40,543 nt of DNA from an uncultured Alphaproteobacteria bacterium. GTDB taxonomy: Bacteria; Pseudomonadota; Alphaproteobacteria; Micropepsales; Micropepsaceae. Below, piece after piece: positions 24,042 through 33,313 of the stretch (position 1 is its first letter; each line of letters begins with the position of its first letter). Below the pieces are notes generated by a model. The model saw only the letters and a program-made list of their open reading frames with translations. It did no database searches and was not told the DNA's origin. The position numbers and the translations under genes were made by a program. The stretch covers positions 1-40,543 of the forward strand of contig CAIOFO010000015.1 in assembly GCA_903857685.1 (NCBI GenBank). Direction: 5' to 3'.

Positions 24042-25049
24042 TTACAAAAGAGTGCGGCAGAGCTTTTCGATCACGCTGGCTGTGGTGGCGCCTTCGGCGC
24101 GGGCGGCGAAATTGAGCGCCATGCGATGGCGCAGCACCGGACCGGCCAGGGCGGCGATATCGTCGCTGGACGGCGCCAGCCTGCCGTCCATCAGGGCGCG
24201 GGCGCGCACCGCCAGCATGAAGGCCTGTCCGGCGCGCGGACCGGGACCCCAGGCGATCTGGCCGCGCGCATCGTCATGTTCGGAATCGGGCCTTGCCGCC
24301 CGCACCAGCCGCAGGATGGCGTCCATCACGCTTTCGCCCACCGGCATGCGCCGCACCAGCGCCTGCGCTTCCATCAAGTCCTCCGGGCCGCAGACCTTGG
24401 TGGCGCGTTTCTCCTCGCCGATGGTGGTGGCGGTCAGCATGCGCCGCTCGGACTCCAGGTCGGGATAGCCGACATCGATCTGCAGCATGAAACGGTCGAG
24501 CTGGGCTTCGGGCAGGGGATAGGTGCCTTCCTGCTCCAGCGGATTCTGCGTCGCCAGCACATGGAACAATTGCGGCAGGTCGTGGCGGGCGCCCGCCACC
24601 GTGACATGCTTTTCCTGCATCGCCTGCAGCAGTGCCGACTGGGTGCGCGGACTGGCGCGGTTGATCTCGTCGGCCATCAGCAGCTGGGTGAACACCGGAC
24701 CGCGGATAAAGCGAAAGCCGCGCGCGCCCGAGGCGCTCTCCTCCATCACTTCCGAACCGGTGATGTCGGTGGGCATCAGGTCGGGGGTGAACTGGATGCG
24801 GCTGGTCTCCAGCCCCAGCACGATCGCCAGCGTCTCCACCAGCTTGGTCTTGGCCAGGCCGGGCACGCCGATCAGAAGACCATGGCCGCCCGCCATCAGC
24901 GTCACCAGGGTCTGCTCGACGACATCGTCCTGGCCGAAGATCACCTCCGAAATGCGCCGCCGCACCCGGGTGAAGGTTTCGGCCGCCTTTTCCAGTTTTG
25001 CGGGTGCTTTTTCGACAAGGTCGGCGGATTGGGACATGCGGGGATCCAT
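24042..25049 (-). CDS. MoxR-family AAA+ ATPase
   Basis: Chaperone-like ATPase that heads the cluster. The 335-residue product has Walker A as GVPGLAKTKLVE (a MoxR-type P-loop), Walker B as LLMADEINRASPRTQSALLQ and sensor 1 as VLATQNPLEQEGTYPLPEAQ followed by LDRFML. The lid domain follows with WGPGPRAGQAFMLAVRARAL. The ATG at 25049 (MDPRMSQS) has AGGA seven bases upstream. ATGs at 25070 and 25037 are in frame and cannot be excluded. It is divergent from the DUF1285 operon. Confidence 0.93.
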   Translation of the reverse strand: MDPRMSQSADLVEKAPAKLEKAAETFTRVRRRISEVIFGQDDVVEQTLVTLMAGGHGLLIGVPGLAKTKLVETLAIVLGLETSRIQFTPDLMPTDITGSEVMEESASGARGFRFIRGPVFTQLLMADEINRASPRTQSALLQAMQEKHVTVAGARHDLPQLFHVLATQNPLEQEGTYPLPEAQLDRFMLQIDVGYPDLESERRMLTATTIGEEKRATKVCGPEDLMEAQALVRRMPVGESVMDAILRLVRAARPDSEHDDARGQIAWGPGPRAGQAFMLAVRARALMDGRLAPSSDDIAALAGPVLRHRMALNFAARAEGATTASVIEKLCRTLL

Positions 25050-25160
25050 ATGACTGTCCTGGGGGGCCATCTTGATAGATCGCAGGGTAATACTGCACCC
25101 TGATACGCAGCATTCTGCACCGTGGCGCACCCCGCGCAAGGTGCGGGCAAGTGACTTAAC

Positions 25161-25166
25161 TATAAT
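25161..25166 (+). promoter_or_regulatory. Possible -10 element for the DUF1285-cca operon
   Basis: A perfect TATAAT lies 28 bases before the DUF1285 start, in otherwise GC-rich DNA. No good -35 is seen at 16-18 bases spacing, so the promoter call rests on the -10 alone. Confidence 0.35.
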
Positions 25167-25193
25167 GGAAATAGCGGCGCAAGGACGGCAACC

Positions 25194-25709
25194 ATGCTGA
25201 CAGCAGGGGCTCTGGGAGCGGGGCGCGGCCTGCCGCCGGTGGAGGATTGGCATCCGGAGCATTGCGGCGACAGCCAGATGCGGATCGCCCCCGATGGCAC
25301 CTGGTTCCATCAGGGCTCCCCCATCGGGCGCCAGGAACTGGTGCGGCTTTTCTCCATTTTGCTGCGCAAGGACGAGACCGGCTTTGTGCTGGTGACCCCG
25401 GCCGAGAAACTGTCCATCGCGGTGGACGACGCGCCCTTCATCGCGGTGCTGTTGGAGGTGCAGGGCAGCGGCCTGGAGCAGCGGCTCTGTTTCACCACCA
25501 ATGTCGGCGAGGTGGTGACGGCGGGGCCCGGCCATGCGCTGCATTTCAAAACTGTGGACGAGACCCCGCTGCCCTATCTGCATGTCCGGCGCGGCCTGAC
25601 GGCCAAGGCGGCGCGGCCGGTCTATTACCAGCTCGCCGACCTGGCGGTGACGCACCGGGACCGCCTGGGTGTGTGGAGCGGCGGCATCTTCTTCGACTTC
25701 GGCGCATGA
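25194..25709 (+). CDS. DUF1285 domain protein
   Basis: Conserved alphaproteobacterial protein of unknown function. The 171-residue product has PVEDWHPEHCGDSQMRIAPD with GTWFHQGSPIGRQELVRLFS near residues 15-55, the hallmark of DUF1285. It also has KDETGFVLVTPAEKLSIAVD and the end DRLGVWSGGIFFDFGA. The W-x-H and the G-S-P-I segments suggest a small ligand-binding fold, but no activity can be assigned. The stop overlaps the next start (ATGA), so it is translationally coupled to the NUDIX gene. Confidence 0.88.
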   Translation: MLTAGALGAGRGLPPVEDWHPEHCGDSQMRIAPDGTWFHQGSPIGRQELVRLFSILLRKDETGFVLVTPAEKLSIAVDDAPFIAVLLEVQGSGLEQRLCFTTNVGEVVTAGPGHALHFKTVDETPLPYLHVRRGLTAKAARPVYYQLADLAVTHRDRLGVWSGGIFFDFGA

Positions 25710-26356
25710 AAGCGCTTAGCGAAAAATTTCTGGTCGAAAATCCCCTGGCCGCCTTGCGCGCCGCGCTGCCGCAAATTCCCGGCGACAGCATCGGCCGTGA
25801 CGAGTTCGCGCTTTATCCCGAGATGCGCAGCCCGGGGCAGGCCGCGCCCATCGCCGCCGCCGTCCTGATTCCAGTGATCGCACGCCAGGCCCCCACCATC
25901 CTGTTCACGCGGCGCACCGAGCATCTGGCCAGGCATAGCGGCCAGATCAGTTTCCCCGGCGGTCGCAGCGAGGCGTCCGATCTTTCGCCGGGGGAAACCG
26001 CCCTGCGCGAGACAATGGAGGAAACCGGCATCGCGCCCTCTTTTGTCAGCATTGCCGGCTACCTGCCGCGCTATCGCACCGGCACCGGCTTCGACATCGC
26101 CCCGGTGGTGGGCGTGGTGGCGCCGGGCTTTGCGCTGGTGCCGGACAGAAGCGAAGTGGCCGAGATATTCGAGGTTCCGCTGGCTTTCTTTCTCGACCCC
26201 GCCAACCTTCGGGACGGCAGCCGCGACATGGCGGGCCGCGCCCGGCGCTATCATGTCTTCGAGCCGGACGGGCATTATATCTGGGGCATCACCGCCGCCC
26301 TGCTGTTCGATTTCGCAGGCTTGCTGCGGGCCGTGCATGGTATGCAGGCGCCATGA
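25706..26356 (+). CDS. NUDIX hydrolase, CoA pyrophosphatase type
   Basis: Likely hydrolyses CoA or its derivatives to phosphopantetheine and 3',5'-ADP. The 216-residue product has the Nudix box FPGGRSEASD followed by LSPGETALRETMEETGI (about residues 86-112). It is preceded by FTRRTEHLARHSGQISFPGG, the upstream motif of the CoA-type (NudL/YeaB) group. The C-terminus includes FEVPLAFFLDPANLRD and YHVFEPDGHYIWGITAAL, also typical of that group. It starts in the DUF1285 stop (ATGA) and its own stop overlaps the cca start (ATGA). Confidence 0.9.
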   Translation: MKALSEKFLVENPLAALRAALPQIPGDSIGRDEFALYPEMRSPGQAAPIAAAVLIPVIARQAPTILFTRRTEHLARHSGQISFPGGRSEASDLSPGETALRETMEETGIAPSFVSIAGYLPRYRTGTGFDIAPVVGVVAPGFALVPDRSEVAEIFEVPLAFFLDPANLRDGSRDMAGRARRYHVFEPDGHYIWGITAALLFDFAGLLRAVHGMQAP

Positions 26357-27576
26357 GAATTGACCCCGCCAAGCATGGCTGGCTGGAAGAGCCGGAGACC
26401 CGCGCCGTGATGCAGGCGCTGGGGCATGCGCGCTTTGTCGGCGGCGCGGTGCGCAATGCCCTGTTGGGCGCGCCGGTGATGGATATCGACATCGCCGTGC
26501 CGGTGCCGCCGGACCAGACCGTCAAGCTTCTGGAAGCCGCGGGCATCAAGGCCATCCCCACCGGCTTCGATCACGGCACCGTCACCGCGATCAAGAACGG
26601 CAAGGTGTTCGAGGTCACCAGCCTGCGCCGCGATATCGCCACCGACGGCCGTCACGCGGTGGTGTCCTACACGACGCAATGGGACGAAGACGCCGCAAGG
26701 CGCGATTTCACCATCAATGCGCTTTACGCCGCCGCCGATGGCGAGATTTTCGATTACAACGGCGGCATCGAAGACCTGATCGCCGGCCGGGTGCGCTTTG
26801 TCGGCGATCCGCGCGCCCGCATCAAAGAGGATTATCTGCGCATCCTGCGCCTGTTCCGCTTTCATGCCTGGTACGGCAAGGGCGAGATGGATGCGGAGGC
26901 CCTGCGCGCCGCCGCGGAAGGCAAAGCCGGCCTGGCGCAACTCTCCGGCGAACGCATCGCCAAGGAATTGCTGCGCCTGCTGGAATGTCCCAATCCCGCG
27001 CCCGTGCTGCGGACCATGGCGGCAGCGGGCATCCTGCCGGAACTGCTGCCTTTCGCCCTGCAATTGCCGCGGCTGGAGCGTTTGATCCATGCCGATGCCG
27101 ACAATTTCTTTCCCCCCGACGGACTGCTGCGCCTGGCCGCGCTGCTGCCGGACGATCCGAGGGCGGCGCGGACGGTGGCGGAACGGCTCAGGCTTTCCGG
27201 CGCCGACCGGGACAGGCTGGAGGCGCTGGCAGGCGCGGCGGAAAAAATGCCGGCGCATCTGTCGGCGCAGGATGTCCGCAAGCTGCTCTATCGCCTGGGC
27301 GCAGGCGCCTTCAAGGACAGGGTGCGGCTGAACTGGGCGGCGGCTTCGCCCGGCGCCAACGCGATACCCTGGCGCATGCTGCTCTCGGTCGCCGACGTCT
27401 ATGAGAAGCCGCGCTTTGCGCTCACCGGCCATGACGTGATGCAGGCGGGCGTTCCAGAAGGCCCGCAGGTGGGAAAAATCCTCACCCGGATCGAAGACTG
27501 GTGGATCGAACAGGATTTCCCCGACGATGAAACCGCGCTGGCGCAGCAGTTGAAAGCGCTCACCGGTCCCAAATGA
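26353..27576 (+). CDS. cca: CCA tRNA nucleotidyltransferase (class II)
   Basis: Adds or repairs the 3' CCA of tRNAs. The 407-residue product has the nucleotidyltransferase motif RFVGGAVRNALLGAPVMDID with catalytic D44 and D46, the motif RRDFTINALYAAADGEIFDY around 116-135, and RIKEDYLRILRLFRFHAWYG in the neck. A helical body follows. The C-terminal region (about 300-407) is longer than in minimal enzymes, as is common in alphaproteobacteria. The ATG overlaps the NUDIX stop and the stop overlaps the phosphatase start. Tandem ATGA overlaps at every junction indicate a single translational unit. Confidence 0.95.
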   Translation: MRIDPAKHGWLEEPETRAVMQALGHARFVGGAVRNALLGAPVMDIDIAVPVPPDQTVKLLEAAGIKAIPTGFDHGTVTAIKNGKVFEVTSLRRDIATDGRHAVVSYTTQWDEDAARRDFTINALYAAADGEIFDYNGGIEDLIAGRVRFVGDPRARIKEDYLRILRLFRFHAWYGKGEMDAEALRAAAEGKAGLAQLSGERIAKELLRLLECPNPAPVLRTMAAAGILPELLPFALQLPRLERLIHADADNFFPPDGLLRLAALLPDDPRAARTVAERLRLSGADRDRLEALAGAAEKMPAHLSAQDVRKLLYRLGAGAFKDRVRLNWAAASPGANAIPWRMLLSVADVYEKPRFALTGHDVMQAGVPEGPQVGKILTRIEDWWIEQDFPDDETALAQQLKALTGPK

Positions 27577-28421
27577 CTTTTGTCCTGCTGGAGTCCCTGT
27601 CGTTGCCCGGCGATCCCGCCAAAACCAACGAAGACGCTTACGCGCATGCGGACAACGCCGCGCTGGTGCTGGACGGCGCCACGCCGCTAGGCGATCCCTT
27701 GATGCCGGGCCCCAGCGACGCCGCCTGGCTGGCCCAGTTCGGCGCCCGCCGCCTGATGGCGCATCTGAAGGACGGCGATGCGCCGCGTGATGCATTGGCC
27801 CACACGCTGGCCGATGCCGCCAAGAGCTTCGAGGCCCTGCGCCGTCATCCGGTCCGCGAGAAATGGCAGACGCCCTGTGCCTCCATGATGCTGGCGACGC
27901 AGGCGCAGGCGGAGGGGGAAATTGAATTTATGTGGTACGGCGACTGCACGGCGCTGCTTCAACAGGGTGATGAAAGCGCCATCATCGGCGACGCTTTTGA
28001 ACGGCGGGGCCTCGAAGCCTACAGCGCCCGCCGCATGGCCCAGGAAAAAAATCTCGCGCCCGCGCCCGATCTCAATCGCGCCGCGATGATGCAAACCATG
28101 CGGGCCTCGCGCAATCGCATCAACAGCGGCAAGAACTGGCTGTTCAGTCCCGAACCGCGCGCCGCTGCGCATGTCTCCAGCCTGCGCGCTGCGGTTGCTC
28201 CTGGCGCCGTGCTGCTGATCGCCTCGGACGGTTTTCTCGCCCTGGCCACCGATTACGGCGCCTATGATGAAATGAGCCTGGTCACAGCGGCGCGGGTAAA
28301 AGGCCTTGCCGCCCTGGGCGCCGAACTGCGCGCCATCGAGAATGCCGACGCCATGGGCGAGAAATTCGCCCGCTTCAAGAAGTCGGACGATGCTACCGCG
28401 CTGCTGTTGGAAGTTAAGTGA
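27573..28421 (+). CDS. PP2C-like serine/threonine phosphatase domain protein
   Basis: The 282-residue product carries the metal-binding positions of the PPM/PP2C family: KTNEDAY (N19, E20, D21), LVLDGAT (D34, G35), IASDGFLAL (D219) and a final KSDDATALLL. The segment CASMMLATQ with WYGDCTALLQ matches the core strands. It is a single domain without membrane segments, so presumably cytoplasmic. The substrate is unknown. It closes the DUF1285-NUDIX-cca operon with an ATGA overlap and converges on the TerC-like gene, overlapping it by eight bases (28414-28421). Confidence 0.82.
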   Translation: MTFVLLESLSLPGDPAKTNEDAYAHADNAALVLDGATPLGDPLMPGPSDAAWLAQFGARRLMAHLKDGDAPRDALAHTLADAAKSFEALRRHPVREKWQTPCASMMLATQAQAEGEIEFMWYGDCTALLQQGDESAIIGDAFERRGLEAYSARRMAQEKNLAPAPDLNRAAMMQTMRASRNRINSGKNWLFSPEPRAAAHVSSLRAAVAPGAVLLIASDGFLALATDYGAYDEMSLVTAARVKGLAALGAELRAIENADAMGEKFARFKKSDDATALLLEVK

Positions 28422-29019
28422 ACGCCGCAATGACGTCATGCGAGCCACGCCAGATCATGGACAACGCGACATAGACCACGATCAGCAGCCCGGCATAACT
28501 CACCCAGCGCCGCCGCTCCAGCAGCCTGGCGATCATCTCCGCCGCCACGCCCATCAGCGCCACCGACAGCAGCAGGCCGATCACCAGCACATCCAGGTGC
28601 CCGATCGCCGCGCCCGATACCGCCAGCACATTGTCCAGCGACATGGAGATATCGGCGATCACGATCTGCAAAATGGCGCGCCGCAGCGATGTGTTGGCGT
28701 CCACCGCGTGATGTCCCGCCTTGTGCGATCCGGAAATATCGCGCCAGAAACGCCAGCTCACCCACAGCAGCAGGATGCCGCCCGCCAGCGTCAGCCCGAT
28801 CACCTGCAGCCGCGACACCGCGATCAGGGCCAACCCCACCCGCAGGCCCACCGCCGCCACCAGGCCCCAGAAAATGACCTTCTTGCGCAGGGCCGCCGGC
28901 ACCCTTGCGGCGGCCAGCCCGATCACCACGGCATTGTCGCCCGCCAGCATGATGTCGATCATCAGCACTTGGGCGAGCGCGATCAGGCCGCTGGATGTGA
29001 ACAGGGTCAGTTGGAACAA
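28414..29019 (-). CDS. TerC family membrane protein (YjbE-like)
   Basis: Integral membrane protein, probably a metal exporter or metallation partner. The 201-residue product has about six membrane segments and the TerC signature LMIDIMLAGDNAVVIGLAA with the acidic pair in the membrane. The second copy of the signature is IVIADISMSLDNVLAVSGAA. The start appears to be TTG at 29019 (LFQLTLFTSSGLIAL): GGAGG lies about five bases upstream, no nearby ATG fits, and the family begins at this point. It overlaps the end of trmL by 13 bases. Confidence 0.88.
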   Translation of the reverse strand: MFQLTLFTSSGLIALAQVLMIDIMLAGDNAVVIGLAAARVPAALRKKVIFWGLVAAVGLRVGLALIAVSRLQVIGLTLAGGILLLWVSWRFWRDISGSHKAGHHAVDANTSLRRAILQIVIADISMSLDNVLAVSGAAIGHLDVLVIGLLLSVALMGVAAEMIARLLERRRWVSYAGLLIVVYVALSMIWRGSHDVIAAFT

Positions 29020-29471
29020 ATCGCCTCCAGGGCGGGGAAAAGTCCAGTTTGGCGCAGGGCCTCGCCCAGCACCATGGCGGCGGCCTGGGCGACATTGAGG
29101 GAGCGCATGCCTGCCCGCATCGGAATCAGCAGCCGGGCATCGGCGGCCTGATGCACGCTTTCCGGAACCCCGGCGCTTTCCCGCCCCACCAGGATGGTGT
29201 CGCCGGGGGCGAAATCGAAGCCGGCATAGGGCTGGGCCGCCTTGGTGCTCAAAAGCACCAGCCTGCCGCGCTTTTGGGTTGAAAATGCCTCCCAGGATTC
29301 ATGCCGGGTCAGATCCCCGCGATAATCCAGCCCCGCCCGGCGGAAATTGCGGTCGCTGAGCAGAAATCCACAGGGCTCTATGATGTCCATCGCCACCCCC
29401 AGGCAGGCACATAGCCGCATCAGGCTTCCTGCATTCTGGGGAATGTCGGGCTGATACAGCGCCAGCCGCAT
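29007..29471 (-). CDS. trmL: TrmL, tRNA (cytidine/uridine-34 2'-O-)-methyltransferase
   Basis: SPOUT-class enzyme that methylates the wobble ribose of tRNA-Leu isoacceptors using SAM. The 154-residue product begins MRLALYQPDIPQNAGSLMRL, the standard N-terminus. It has motifs LVGRESAGVPESVH and IPMRAGMRSLNVAQAAAMVL, which form the trefoil-knot SAM site. The ATG at 29471 is used because homologues start there and GGAG lies eight bases upstream; a longer in-frame extension of 36 codons is not conserved in character. It is divergent from petABC; the 207-base gap has no clear promoter consensus. Confidence 0.94.
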   Translation of the reverse strand: MRLALYQPDIPQNAGSLMRLCACLGVAMDIIEPCGFLLSDRNFRRAGLDYRGDLTRHESWEAFSTQKRGRLVLLSTKAAQPYAGFDFAPGDTILVGRESAGVPESVHQAADARLLIPMRAGMRSLNVAQAAAMVLGEALRQTGLFPALEAICSN

Positions 29472-29678
29472 GGGATTTGCTCCGCTTTCGCTCAAGTTAC
29501 GGGAGGAAAAGGCATTTTCTGCGTCATCGTGCCGCAAGACCCTCGAAATTCGACTCTCTATTTTACCGCGCGGACACACAAGAGTGCCGGGATTCGCGGG
29601 GACCGGCGCGTCACTGCGTCAATTCGGTTCCGCGCTCGAATGTGGCAATAGTCTTCAAGTTCTCAAAGGGTGGATGAC

Positions 29679-30248
29679 GTGACAGACACGACGCACGACG
29701 CGGGCACCAGGCGCGACTTTCTTTATGTGGCGTCGGGCGCGATGGGTGCCGTGGGCGTTGCCGCCGCGGCCTGGCCGCTTATTGACCAGATGAATCCCTC
29801 CGCCGCCGCCCTGGCGCTGGCCTCCACCGAAATCGACATCTCGGCCGTCCAGGCGGGCCAGCAGATCGTTTACAAATGGCGCGGCCATCCCTTGTTCGTG
29901 CGCCGCCGCACCCCGGCGGAAATCGCCGCCGCCAAGGCGGTGGATGTCAGCTCGCTGCCCGATCCCCTGGCGCGCAACGCCAACCTGCCCGACAACGCCC
30001 AGGCCACCGATGCCGACCGCACCATCAAGCCGGAAGTGCTGGTGCTGATCGGCGTCTGCACCCATCTGGGCTGCACCCCCACCGTTTCGACGCCGACCGC
30101 GGTGGAAGGCGAATATGGCGGCTGGCTCTGCCACTGCCACGGCTCGCAATACGACACGGCAGGCCGCATCCGGAAGGGACCCGCACCGCAGAACCTCGCT
30201 GTGCCGCCATACGCCTTCCTGTCTGACACGCGCATCAAAGTCGGTTGA
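29679..30248 (+). CDS. petA: Ubiquinol-cytochrome c reductase Rieske iron-sulfur subunit
   Basis: Rieske 2Fe-2S subunit of the cytochrome bc1 complex. The 189-residue product has a Tat-type N-terminus [14 protein letters not shown] with one membrane anchor, and the cluster motifs CTHLGC and [20 protein letters not shown]. The start is taken as the GTG at 29679, because AAAGGG sits eight bases upstream. An in-frame GTG at 29670 overlaps that site and lacks one of its own. The protein is exported folded by Tat and stays anchored in the inner membrane. First gene of petABC. Confidence 0.96.
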   Translation: MTDTTHDAGTRRDFLYVASGAMGAVGVAAAAWPLIDQMNPSAAALALASTEIDISAVQAGQQIVYKWRGHPLFVRRRTPAEIAAAKAVDVSSLPDPLARNANLPDNAQATDADRTIKPEVLVLIGVCTHLGCTPTVSTPTAVEGEYGGWLCHCHGSQYDTAGRIRKGPAPQNLAVPPYAFLSDTRIKVG

Positions 30249-30259
30249 GGAGCAAAGAT

Positions 30260-31516
30260 ATGTCCGGTCACTCGACCTATACCCCCAAGTCCGGTTTTGA
30301 GAAGTGGATCGACCAGCGCCTGCCGCTGCCGCGCCTGATGCATGACACGATGCAGACCTTCCCGACGCCGCGGAACCTGAACATCTGGTACACCTTCGGC
30401 GGCATCCTCACTTTCTGCCTCGCGGTCCAGATCGTCACCGGCATCGTGCTGGCGATGCACTATGTCGCCAATGCCGACCTGGCCTTTGAGTCCGTCGAGC
30501 GCATCATGCGCGACGTCAATTACGGCTGGCTGATGCGCTTCGTTCACTCCAACGGCGCCTCGATGTTCTTCCTCGCCGTCTACATCCACATGTTCCGCGG
30601 CCTCTATTACGGCTCCTACAAGGCGCCGCGCGAGCTGATCTGGATCCTGGGCGTGCTGATCTATCTGCTGATGATGGCCACGGCCTTCTTCGGCTATGTG
30701 CTGCCCTGGGGCCAGATGTCCTTCTGGGGCGCCACCGTCATCACCAACCTGTTCAGCGCCATTCCCTATGTCGGCCCCCATATCGCCACCTGGCTGTGGG
30801 GCGATTTCGCGGTGGGCGACGCCACCCTGAACCGCTTCTTCTCGCTGCATTACCTGCTGCCGTTCATCATCGCGGCGGTGGTGGGCCTGCATATCTGGGC
30901 GCTGCACGTGCCGGGCAACAACAATCCGCTGGGCATCGACGTCAAGTCGCCCCAGGACACGCTGCCCTTCCACCCCTATTACACGGTGAAGGACGCCTTC
31001 TATCTCTGCCTGTTCGTGATCGTCTTCGCGGGGTTCGTCTTCTACGCGCCGAACTTCTTCGGCAACCCGGACAATTACGTCCAGGCCAATCCGCTGGTGA
31101 CGCCGCCGGACATCGTGCCGGAATGGTACCTGCTGCCCTTCTACGCCATGCTGCGCTCCATCCCGAACAAGCTGATGGGCGTGATCGTGATGGGCGGCGC
31201 CATCGTCACCCTGTTCCTGATCCCCTGGCTCGACACCAGCCGGGTGCGTTCCTGCCGCTTCCGCCCCCTGATGAAGCAGTTCTTCTGGGCGCTGGTGGTG
31301 GACTGCATTATCCTGGGCTATTGCGGCGCGCAGAGCGTGGACGCGGCGGCCTTCGGCATTCCGCTGGTCTGGGTGGCGCGCCTGGCCTCGGTTTACTACT
31401 ACGCCTTCTTCTGGCTGATCATGCCCATCGTCGGGTTGATCGAGACGCCCAAGAAGCTTCCTGCCTCCATCGCCCAATCCGTGCTCGGCGATTCCGCCGC
31501 GGCCGCTGCCGAATGA
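30260..31516 (+). CDS. petB: Cytochrome b of the bc1 complex
   Basis: Membrane subunit with two b hemes and the quinol sites. The 418-residue product has about eight membrane helices. The heme ligands are H96 and H110 on helix B ([16 protein letters not shown]) and H197 and H211 on helix D ([17 protein letters not shown]). The Qo-site PEWY motif is in [18 protein letters not shown]. The start at 30260 has GAGGAG seven bases upstream and matches the usual N-terminus ([18 protein letters not shown]). It lies 11 bases after petA and overlaps petC by four bases. Confidence 0.98.
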   Translation: MSGHSTYTPKSGFEKWIDQRLPLPRLMHDTMQTFPTPRNLNIWYTFGGILTFCLAVQIVTGIVLAMHYVANADLAFESVERIMRDVNYGWLMRFVHSNGASMFFLAVYIHMFRGLYYGSYKAPRELIWILGVLIYLLMMATAFFGYVLPWGQMSFWGATVITNLFSAIPYVGPHIATWLWGDFAVGDATLNRFFSLHYLLPFIIAAVVGLHIWALHVPGNNNPLGIDVKSPQDTLPFHPYYTVKDAFYLCLFVIVFAGFVFYAPNFFGNPDNYVQANPLVTPPDIVPEWYLLPFYAMLRSIPNKLMGVIVMGGAIVTLFLIPWLDTSRVRSCRFRPLMKQFFWALVVDCIILGYCGAQSVDAAAFGIPLVWVARLASVYYYAFFWLIMPIVGLIETPKKLPASIAQSVLGDSAAAAAE

Positions 31517-32322
31517 GAAACACGATGCGCATAGCCCTTCCTGCCGGTGTCGCTCTCGGACTGCTCATGGCGGCGCCCGCCTCGGCGATAGACACCACTC
31601 GCCTACCGCTCAAGCCGGTGGACTTCTCGTTTGAAGGTCCCTTCGGCACCTATGACCGCGGCGCCCTGCAGCGCGGCTTTCAGGTCTACAAGGAAGTCTG
31701 CTCGACCTGCCACAACCTCGACCATATCGCCTTCCGCAATCTGGCGGACGAAGGCGGCCCCGGCTTTTCGGAGGCCCAGGCCAAGGCCATCGCGCTGGGC
31801 TACAAGGTGCCCGCCGATCCCAATGACAAGGGCGAGGTATTCGACGAAAGGGGCGTGCGCCTGACCCGCGCCGCCGCCCTTGCGGACTATTTCCCGGGGC
31901 CCTTCCCCAATGAACAGGCGGCCCGCGCCAACAATGGCGGCGCCCTGCCGCCCGACCTTTCCATGATCGTCAAGGGGCGCGAAGGCGGCGCCCATTACGT
32001 CTATTCGATCCTGACCGGCTTCCATGAAACGCCGCCGCCCGGCTTCACCGTCACCGCCGGCAAATATTACAATCCCTATTTCGAGGGCTGGAACATCTCC
32101 ATGCCCAACACCGCCCTGACCGACAAGGCGGTGACCTTCACCGACGGCACACCTGCCACCATCGACCAGGAAGCCCATGACGTGGCCACCTTCCTGGCCT
32201 GGGCCTCCGATCCCAAGATGGAAGAGCGCAAGCGGATGGGCTTTGGCGTCATCATCTTCCTGCTGGTCCTGTCGGGCCTGCTGTTTGCCGCTTATCGCAA
32301 GGTCTGGAAGAGCGCGCATTAG
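31513..32322 (+). CDS. petC: Cytochrome c1 of the bc1 complex
   Basis: Membrane-anchored c-type cytochrome that passes electrons to soluble cytochrome c. The 269-residue product has a signal peptide (cleavage after about residue 25, APASA), the heme motif CSTCH at C63-C66-H67 and the sixth ligand M197 in [11 protein letters not shown]-terminal anchor near 245-262 ([20 protein letters not shown]) ends in basic residues. The ATG overlaps the petB stop (ATGA). It is a separate gene, not fused to cytochrome b as in Bradyrhizobium-type fbcH. Confidence 0.97.
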   Translation: MRNTMRIALPAGVALGLLMAAPASAIDTTRLPLKPVDFSFEGPFGTYDRGALQRGFQVYKEVCSTCHNLDHIAFRNLADEGGPGFSEAQAKAIALGYKVPADPNDKGEVFDERGVRLTRAAALADYFPGPFPNEQAARANNGGALPPDLSMIVKGREGGAHYVYSILTGFHETPPPGFTVTAGKYYNPYFEGWNISMPNTALTDKAVTFTDGTPATIDQEAHDVATFLAWASDPKMEERKRMGFGVIIFLLVLSGLLFAAYRKVWKSAH

Positions 32323-32331
32323 CGTCACGGT

Positions 32332-32348
32332 TCCGGGCATTGCCCGGA
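32332..32348. terminator. Hairpin after petC
   Basis: TCCGGGC and GCCCGGA form a perfect seven-base-pair stem with loop ATT, nine bases past the petC stop. It precedes the stronger terminator and may protect the 3' end of the transcript. Confidence 0.5.
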
Positions 32349-32362
32349 CGACCTGAAATGCT

Positions 32363-32394
32363 AAAAGGGCGCTCCTTGCGGAAGCGCCCTTTTT
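32363..32394 (+). terminator. Rho-independent terminator of petABC
   Basis: AAAAGGGCGCT and AGCGCCCTTTT form an 11-base-pair stem with loop CCTTGCGGA, followed by a further T. The symmetrical A and T tracts could make it work in both directions, but no convergent gene is present. Confidence 0.9.
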
Positions 32395-32430
32395 GCTGAG
32401 CGTCCGCGATAGCGGGAGCGACCATTAAAG

Positions 32431-33309
32431 ATGACCAAAACAGTGCTCGGCGTCATCGGCGGTTCCGGGGTCTATGAAATCCCCGGCCTTCAAAACGCCA
32501 AATGGCAGACGGTCGCAAGCCCCTGGGGCCAGCCGTCCGACCAGCTTCTCACCGGCACCTTTCACGGCGTGGACATGGTATTCCTTCCGCGCCATGGCCG
32601 CGGCCATGTCCAGACCCCCACCAGCATCAATTACCGCGCCAATATCGACGCCCTCAAGCGCGTCGGCGTCACCGACGTGATCTCGGTCTCGGCCTGCGGT
32701 TCCCTGAAGGAGGAGCTTCCTCCGGGCACCTTCGTGATGGCCGACCAGTTCATTGACCGCACCTTCGCCCGCGAGAAAAGCTTTTTCGGCCCCGGCTTTG
32801 TCGCCCATGTCCCCATGGCCCATCCGGTCTGCCCGCGCCTTTCCGGCGCCCTGACCCTGGCGGCGCGGGAACAGAAGATCAGCCACGGCGAAGGCGGCAC
32901 CTATATCTGCATGGAAGGCCCGCAATTCTCCACCCGTGCCGAAAGCTTTCTCTATCGCGGCTGGGGCTGCGATGTGATCGGCATGACCGCCATGCCGGAA
33001 GCCAAGCTGGCGCGCGAGGCCGAGCTGCCCTACGCCATCGTCGCCATGGTGACCGATTTCGACTGCTGGCACGACGATCACGAGCATGTCACGGTCGAGG
33101 CCGTGATAAAGGTGATGCAGGGCAATGCCGCCAATGCCCGCACCCTGATCATGGCGGTGGCGGAAAAGCTGGGCCCGCAGCGGCAGAATTCTCCGCTGGG
33201 TGTGGAAACCGTTCTCGACATGGCGCTGATTACCGCGCCGGACAAGCGCGATCCCGCGCTCACCGCCAAGCTCGATGCCGTGGCGGGCCGCGTTCTAAGA
33301 AAAGGTTGA
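32431..33309 (+). CDS. mtnP: S-methyl-5'-thioadenosine phosphorylase
   Basis: Cleaves methylthioadenosine with phosphate to adenine and methylthioribose-1-phosphate. The 292-residue trimer-type purine phosphorylase has [13 protein letters not shown] near 7-19 (phosphate site), [20 protein letters not shown], and [20 protein letters not shown] with [18 protein letters not shown], all standard for MtnP. It heads a five-gene operon with apt, a GST, mtnA and an aldolase/SDR fusion. A small hairpin (32403-32416, with GATA loop) lies just upstream and touches the GGGAG that could serve as ribosome site. Confidence 0.96.
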   Translation: MTKTVLGVIGGSGVYEIPGLQNAKWQTVASPWGQPSDQLLTGTFHGVDMVFLPRHGRGHVQTPTSINYRANIDALKRVGVTDVISVSACGSLKEELPPGTFVMADQFIDRTFAREKSFFGPGFVAHVPMAHPVCPRLSGALTLAAREQKISHGEGGTYICMEGPQFSTRAESFLYRGWGCDVIGMTAMPEAKLAREAELPYAIVAMVTDFDCWHDDHEHVTVEAVIKVMQGNAANARTLIMAVAEKLGPQRQNSPLGVETVLDMALITAPDKRDPALTAKLDAVAGRVLRKG

Positions 33310-33313
33310 ACCG

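Noticed and set aside
32323-32430. SAM or other riboswitch before mtnP
   Set aside because: The gap is only 108 bases and is filled by the petC-side hairpin and terminator. No SAM-I/II/IV-like core is recognisable.
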